A DNA stretch of 64,000 nucleotides from Planctomycetes bacterium GWF2_41_51 (lineage in GTDB: Bacteria; Planctomycetota; Phycisphaerae; Sedimentisphaerales; UBA12454), in the NCBI GenBank assembly GCA_001825665.1, contig MHXZ01000073.1:18395-82394 (forward strand), written 5' to 3'. The notes under the pieces were generated by a model. That model had not been told where the DNA came from. It did not search any database and worked only from the letters and a program-made list of their open reading frames with translations. The position numbers and the translations under genes were made by a program. Within the stretch, counting starts at the first letter, position 1. Every line of letters begins with the position of its first letter. Of this stretch, positions 59,538 through 64,000 are shown piece after piece.

Positions 59538-62500
59538 ATGTCCAACACGAAAATCAAATCAGTAGTTTTGTTTTTAGCTGTGATAATGGTTCTATCGGGA
59601 ACACCGTTAAACGCGGCGAGATTGGCGGAGGGAGAATACGCAATTGTAAACGGCAGCTTTGAGAATTCCAATTCTTTCGACACGGCGGGGTGGGCATCGT
59701 GGCTTGGTGACGCAGAAAACACAATAACAATAAACACAGACCCCAACAAATCATATTACGGAAACAACAGTGCGAAATTGTATTCCAATGCTTTCAATAC
59801 CGTAATATTTCAGGAAATCAATGTTGTCAGCAGCGGTGAAGGGCCGAAAGTCGGAGATGCTGTAGAAGGCGGCGTATGGGTAATGTTCGACTCCGAAGCG
59901 GCAAGCGATGTAAACGGACAAGTATTGCTTCAGGTTAAATATGTTGTCGGTTCTACGCCAACGGTAATTACAACATCGGCAGATATTCAAAATAAACAGG
60001 CAAATAAATGGTATTACCTTTTAACTGAAACAGACGAACTAAGCAACGGCAGACAAATTCCGGCAGGAGCCGAGAAGATCCAGATAGTCATAGATTCGAG
60101 GGTACTCGGCACAGTGTACGTGGATTTTGCGCAATGCGGCAAAATCGGTTCGATAACAGGAAATCCGTCGAAGTTGGCGATAGTTGAATATCAAACGTGG
60201 TTTGGCGAGCCGGATTATCTGCCGGACTGGAGAAGATTTACTGATGTGAATTATACGGGATTCACAGATTATAATAATCATCATTGGAAACACTGGGATT
60301 GGGGCTGGATTCCTGACGAAGGATATAACAGTGATCCGGGTTTACATAAACAAATCGGAATCAAAAACGGGTGCAGCTATACATTTCTAAACAGCAGTTT
60401 TGAAGACGCTAATTACGGCGACGCAAATTATCCCGGCTGGAGAAGATGGTCACCAACAGCACAGGGAAACATCAGGACAAATGAAAAGGCTTACGACGGC
60501 AGTTATTCGATAAAATATACCAATCCTGTCGCTGGCGTGAATGAATGCACGATGTGGCAGTGGATAGAGTGTAAAGATGTTGCGCATCCTCAAGACGATG
60601 CACCAAATGAAAAAGAAATGGTATATGCTTCCGTATGGGTGAATTTCGGTGATATTAACGATGTTAATTTCGCGGGAGGAAATTTCTGGATACAGGTGCG
60701 TGCATATCACGATCCGGATTATAACCCAAATACCAACAACAACGAATGGCAGCTAATCGCAAAATCCTACGAACATATATCTCCGGAATATCTTAGAGAA
60801 AACGCAAATGCGGCGGGATGGGTGCAGATAAAAACTCGGCCTGTAAACAAATCGGTAATACCCTGGTGGACGCACGGTTTGGAAGTCGCAGTAAGGTTTT
60901 ATTATGCTGGCACGGTTTATATAGACAAGGTTGAAGTTGGTGAAGCGGAGTACTCGAATGTAGAGCGTCAAATCGCGAGCGCAAAAACACCGTTTATTGG
61001 GCCTTATGATTCCAACAGCGATGATGTTATCTCGTACCATCTTGATATATGTAAAGCAATGCTGCTGGATGCGATGCTCATAAATTATTACGGGCATCAG
61101 TACGGCCAGGAAATTTATCAAACAATCGTATTTGGGAAAATCGCAAACCAGGCGGAAGATAAAGATTTGAAAGTTTGCGTTTTTTACGAGCCGAAAGTAC
61201 ATTTAAAACAATGGGGCGATGTAAATTATCACAATCTTATGACAAACGTATCTGAAATGAACGCTGTTGATACAGTGAAGGTAAATGCTTATATAGATGA
61301 TGTTACGGAATACAACAGTATTACGGAAATCAGCGATATAAATCTTGTCAAACATTATATCAAAATGGCTGCGATTCAGGACGATATAAAATACGTGCTG
61401 GATAACTGGAGCAGTAGAAAATCTTATCTGTCGTACAGAGGGAAACCTGTTGTCGGCGTGTTCGGTCTTTATGCGTCGAAATACGATGATAATATGGTCG
61501 AGCAGGATTGGGCGGATATATACGCAAACCTGACACAAAATGACGCATCATATAAATTTATTCTTATAGGTGATACAGTTCCGGACTGGCCGGATTTGTC
61601 GACATGGTTTTATCCGTTTACAGGTATGATGAATTGGTATCTTGTTGATGACATTGTGCGAGACAGGATGAATCCAACTCAACAGGATATTTTTGAAAGG
61701 TCAAGAGACATTGTAAACGGCAGGACGGTTGATTGGGCGGCAGGCGGCGCCAGAAGGTTTGCAATAGGTCTGACTTATCCTCAGTTTAATGATGAAGGAG
61801 TTGGAGCATGGGGGCCGGTATGGACTTGCAAGGACCAGTTCGACAACGATGTTTACAGATATTATGTAAACAGAACACCTGTATGGAATGGAGATTTCTA
61901 CAGGAAAAATAATGAAGGTCTTTTGGCAAACGTAGAAGCTATTGACTGGCTTGTTATCGCTACGTTTAACGATTGGAATGAAGGCAGTTCAATCGAGCCG
62001 TCAATTGAAGATGGATTTTTATATCCGATTCTTACACAGGAATTGATTGAAGATTTTAAAGGCATAGCGGAAGTGCCGAATGATTCAATACAGATAATCG
62101 CTGAAAAGTACACGAACACACGCGTAAAGATGGATGTCGATGCAAACATAGAAAAACAGCAAGGCGATTCTGCTGAAATGAAAACATATTACAAACTGCT
62201 TATTTATCAATTCGACAGCCTGGGGAATTACCTTGGTGAATTGACGCTTGTTGACTGGCGTTGTGATGCCGGCAGTTTCAATTCCAATTTCGCAGGACAT
62301 CATGCGAACCTTGCTCTTTACGAACCATGTATAAGGCTTTCAACACAAACAGGAAAAGGCTGGGTGAAATTTGACGGCCTTAGCGAGGGAGCGTGGACGG
62401 AGACTTTTGACAGTGTAAGCAACTGGCTTGCGTTTGAAGGCGTAACCATTTCGAGCAGTGCATCTGTAGCTATGTTGAAAGACGCGGCCGACGGCTGCGG

Positions 62501-63518
62501 CGGCGCAAGATGGATTGGCGCAAGAGTATCTTATGCTCAGGGCGATGTTATGATTTTAGATGTAAACAGCGTTTATACTTATGGTACGAGCAAATATTAC
62601 AGCGGGGCAGGCTGCTTGAAAATGGTTCTGGATTATGAAGGCTTTAATACATACACACAAGACCAGCTTCATAATTATGCGGTTGCCCACAATGAATTGA
62701 CAGACCAGAATACTTGCATTGACCCCAGAGGTATGTATCTGACGCTGAATAATTATGAAATAAAAAGCGCATATAATTTCGCACCTGAGAAGAGGACTAC
62801 TCCTGAAAGCTCTTATGATATTATGTGCTATTGGCTGTCGTATGATGTTTCGGGCGTTTGGCCGCGGCCGGAGAAAATACCTGCGATAATACCACTCAAT
62901 GGTAATTATATGGATTGGGTTGTCGTCAATGGTTACAGCTCAACCGATAATCCTCAAACAGCGACGAGCTATACTGTAAATGGTTTTTGGATTACCGACC
63001 CGGATGTTAATGGTATAGGTAAAAATATTTACATAACGGCTGATGATTTGAAAAATTATTATAAACCGATAATTTCTGACGACAGCTACAATGGATATTA
63101 CGTTTCAATTCTTGAGCCTCCGGCAAGTTCGGCGCAAGTTAAAATTGCTAAGCAAAAAATTTATCCGAACTTTTCAGGAAATGAAAAAAGCGTGATAGCA
63201 GCGGCGGTATCAGGATTGAAAGATAACGTTCTCTATGACAAACGGTTCAAGGCTGCTTACCGCGGTTCAAAAGCCGGCAAGCCAATTTATATAGATAATA
63301 ATCAGGATCGCTACTGCATAGTTCCGTTTATCAAAAACGGCGGGTGTTCGGCTGCGATTATTATTGACGCTAAAACCGGAGCGTTCAGACAGGCAAGTTA
63401 TAATGATACTCCTGATGAACAATATCTTGCAGGTTTTAAGAATCAGAATAATAAAAAGGGTAAAAGAGTTTTGTCTTGCGGTATTAATCCTTTCAGACCG
63501 GAGTCAATAAAGAAATAA
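59538..63518 (+). CDS. Giant secreted GH99/GH71-like protein with CBMs
   Basis: Start set at ATG 59538 behind AAAGGAG; an earlier frame start at 59511 lacks a site. The 1326-residue protein has a signal peptide and two CBM_4_9-like sandwiches (NGSFENSNSFDTAGWASWLG near residue 40; SSFEDANYGDANYPGWRRW near 300). A TIM-barrel-like section (about 480-850) follows with LINYYGHQYGQEIYQTIVFG, VCVFYEPKVH and FNDWNEGSSIEPS, typical of GH99/GH71-like endo-acting enzymes on alpha-mannans or alpha-glucans. A C-terminal domain with AGCLKMVLDYEG and MDWVVVNGY resembles a C39-like papain fold lacking the usual His. Substrate not decidable. Confidence 0.7.
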   Translation: MSNTKIKSVVLFLAVIMVLSGTPLNAARLAEGEYAIVNGSFENSNSFDTAGWASWLGDAENTITINTDPNKSYYGNNSAKLYSNAFNTVIFQEINVVSSGEGPKVGDAVEGGVWVMFDSEAASDVNGQVLLQVKYVVGSTPTVITTSADIQNKQANKWYYLLTETDELSNGRQIPAGAEKIQIVIDSRVLGTVYVDFAQCGKIGSITGNPSKLAIVEYQTWFGEPDYLPDWRRFTDVNYTGFTDYNNHHWKHWDWGWIPDEGYNSDPGLHKQIGIKNGCSYTFLNSSFEDANYGDANYPGWRRWSPTAQGNIRTNEKAYDGSYSIKYTNPVAGVNECTMWQWIECKDVAHPQDDAPNEKEMVYASVWVNFGDINDVNFAGGNFWIQVRAYHDPDYNPNTNNNEWQLIAKSYEHISPEYLRENANAAGWVQIKTRPVNKSVIPWWTHGLEVAVRFYYAGTVYIDKVEVGEAEYSNVERQIASAKTPFIGPYDSNSDDVISYHLDICKAMLLDAMLINYYGHQYGQEIYQTIVFGKIANQAEDKDLKVCVFYEPKVHLKQWGDVNYHNLMTNVSEMNAVDTVKVNAYIDDVTEYNSITEISDINLVKHYIKMAAIQDDIKYVLDNWSSRKSYLSYRGKPVVGVFGLYASKYDDNMVEQDWADIYANLTQNDASYKFILIGDTVPDWPDLSTWFYPFTGMMNWYLVDDIVRDRMNPTQQDIFERSRDIVNGRTVDWAAGGARRFAIGLTYPQFNDEGVGAWGPVWTCKDQFDNDVYRYYVNRTPVWNGDFYRKNNEGLLANVEAIDWLVIATFNDWNEGSSIEPSIEDGFLYPILTQELIEDFKGIAEVPNDSIQIIAEKYTNTRVKMDVDANIEKQQGDSAEMKTYYKLLIYQFDSLGNYLGELTLVDWRCDAGSFNSNFAGHHANLALYEPCIRLSTQTGKGWVKFDGLSEGAWTETFDSVSNWLAFEGVTISSSASVAMLKDAADGCGGARWIGARVSYAQGDVMILDVNSVYTYGTSKYYSGAGCLKMVLDYEGFNTYTQDQLHNYAVAHNELTDQNTCIDPRGMYLTLNNYEIKSAYNFAPEKRTTPESSYDIMCYWLSYDVSGVWPRPEKIPAIIPLNGNYMDWVVVNGYSSTDNPQTATSYTVNGFWITDPDVNGIGKNIYITADDLKNYYKPIISDDSYNGYYVSILEPPASSAQVKIAKQKIYPNFSGNEKSVIAAAVSGLKDNVLYDKRFKAAYRGSKAGKPIYIDNNQDRYCIVPFIKNGGCSAAIIIDAKTGAFRQASYNDTPDEQYLAGFKNQNNKKGKRVLSCGINPFRPESIKK

Positions 63519-63595
63519 GCAAAAAGATGTGAGTATTTGGGTTTTTTAGCAAGTATCATTTAAAACAGTTATCTGTTAAAAACGTATAAATAAGT

Positions 63596-63670
63596 AGAAG
63601 CAGAGAAATGAAAAGTCAAGAGTTCGGTAAAGCACCGACTCCAAAGCTTTTTGTTTCCTGCTTCTTTTTT
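63596..63670 (+). ncRNA. Rod-like structured RNA or terminator upstream of dnaG
   Basis: Outer arms AGAAGCAG-a-GAAA (63596-63608) and TTTCCTGCTTCT (63654-63665) pair over 12 bases with one bulge. AAAAG (63611-63615) pairs with CTTTT (63647-63651). An inner hairpin GAGTtCGGT (63620-63628) / ACCGACTC (63634-63641) closes it. A T-tract ends it at 63664-63670. This is a complex terminator of the upstream gene or a small RNA. Confidence 0.45.
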
Positions 63671-63776
63671 ATACATATCTAAACGCTCCAAAGTTACTAA
63701 TTTACTGTTTGACCAGGTGTCGTGTTAATAATAAACCGTCGTTAACAATGCTGGAAAGCGGGTTTATGGGGCTTAC

Positions 63777-63806
63777 TTGACTTTTGACATAGCGCATACC
63801 TATACT
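63777..63806 (+). promoter_or_regulatory. Sigma70 promoter for dnaG
   Basis: TTGACT (63777-63782), 18 bases, TATACT (63801-63806). It lies 80 bases before the dnaG start. Confidence 0.65.
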
Positions 63807-63886
63807 AATTGTCCTTATTTTTTAATCAAAAACTCCACGGAATGGATAATTCTTTAAATTTACCAGAAGGATTGACTACTGTTTAA

Positions 63887-64000
63887 ATGAAATTAGACCA
63901 CAGCCAAATAAGCAGAGTACAGCAGGCTAACGATATAGTCGATGTGATTTCAGAGCATGTAAAACTTACCCGCAAGGGAAGAGAACTTGCCGGACTTTGT
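63887..64000 (+). CDS. dnaG: DNA primase DnaG, N-terminus (3' end outside window)
   Basis: The 38 visible codons read MKLDHSQISRVQQANDIVDV, then the segment with ISEHVKLTRKGRELAGLC. This is the start of DnaG: the helix with IVDVI and the zinc-domain entry GLC (normally followed by PFH). The enzyme primes DNA replication. The zinc site and catalytic TOPRIM domain lie beyond the window. The start has only a weak ribosome site (AGAAGG is 17 bases upstream). Confidence 0.85.
   Translation, partial: MKLDHSQISRVQQANDIVDVISEHVKLTRKGRELAGLC

Noticed and set aside
63620..63641. Apparent similarity of the GCACCGACTC hairpin to a Cas9 tracrRNA end
   Set aside because: Only ten bases match in the wrong strand context; there is no cas gene or repeat array in the window.
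63596..63670. Bacterial SRP (4.5S) RNA
   Set aside because: The rod shape is suggestive but the GGAA apical loop and the conserved asymmetric loop are missing.
1..64000. tRNA, rRNA or CRISPR features
   Set aside because: None found by eye; no T-loop consensus with a matching acceptor stem and no regularly spaced direct repeats.

Overview
The window reads as chromosomal DNA of a planctomycete, most likely of the class Phycisphaerae (Sedimentisphaerales-like). This is inferred from family content, not from a marker gene. Base composition is moderately AT-rich. Several secreted proteins carry PEP-CTERM sorting tails, and several others end in the paired EF-hand, dockerin-like tail (D-x-N-x-D ... 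VDF-x-DF ... WL) typical of that group. There is also a stand-alone FlgI-like protein with HEAT repeats, DUF1559-type pseudopilins are represented by one prepilin-like gene, and intergenic quasi-repeats are abundant. No rRNA, tRNA, CRISPR array or integrase was seen.

Layout. 0-0.6 kb: the C-terminal half of a phage-type large terminase. 0.7-12.3 kb: host genes, comprising a broken DUF523 gene, secreted PEP-CTERM and dockerin-tailed proteins, an LptC-like protein, an HTH/Fic toxin-antitoxin pair, a prepilin-like gene and a GT-C glycosyltransferase. 12.7-21.4 kb: a minus-strand set of phage-like accessory genes (terminase-small-subunit-like, ParB-like nuclease, GNAT, ABC ATPase, double-HTH regulator), interleaved with secreted proteins and a two-gene ATPase/DUF4276 module that resembles split OLD/PARIS-type defence. 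21.6-32.3 kb: housekeeping genes (FHA-GAF, SNase-like, DUF438-hemerythrin, HAD phosphatase, rlmN, phosphomannomutase, M48 protease, MenA, cupin, rubrerythrin) plus one decayed secreted-protein gene.

32.5-44.5 kb: a compact plus-strand virion-structure operon (portal, scaffold-like, HK97-fold capsid of the SU10/DUF5309 type, connectors, beta-helix tailspike, hub-like protein, small membrane proteins), with a broken spore-photoproduct-lyase-like gene on the opposite strand. It has no integrase, replication, tape-measure or lysin gene and no terminase of its own. 44.5-64 kb: host genes again, including a REC-GGDEF-HD-GYP protein, a deoxyhypusine-synthase-like enzyme, a rhomboid protease, the FlgI-HEAT protein, an RNase HII-like protein, a 14-repeat secreted propeller-like protein, lexA with an overlapping upstream ORF, a giant GH99-like secreted enzyme, a structured RNA or terminator, and the start of dnaG.

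The most interesting hypothesis is that the terminase fragment, the minus-strand terminase-small/ParB/GNAT/ATPase/HTH genes and the capsid operon are dispersed parts of one domesticated phage or gene-transfer-agent-like system. The same kinds of small host repeats occur inside and between the phage-like genes and in host genes, which suggests long residence. Four proteins carry in-frame translated repeat insertions (glycosyltransferase, ParB-like, ABC ATPase, portal).
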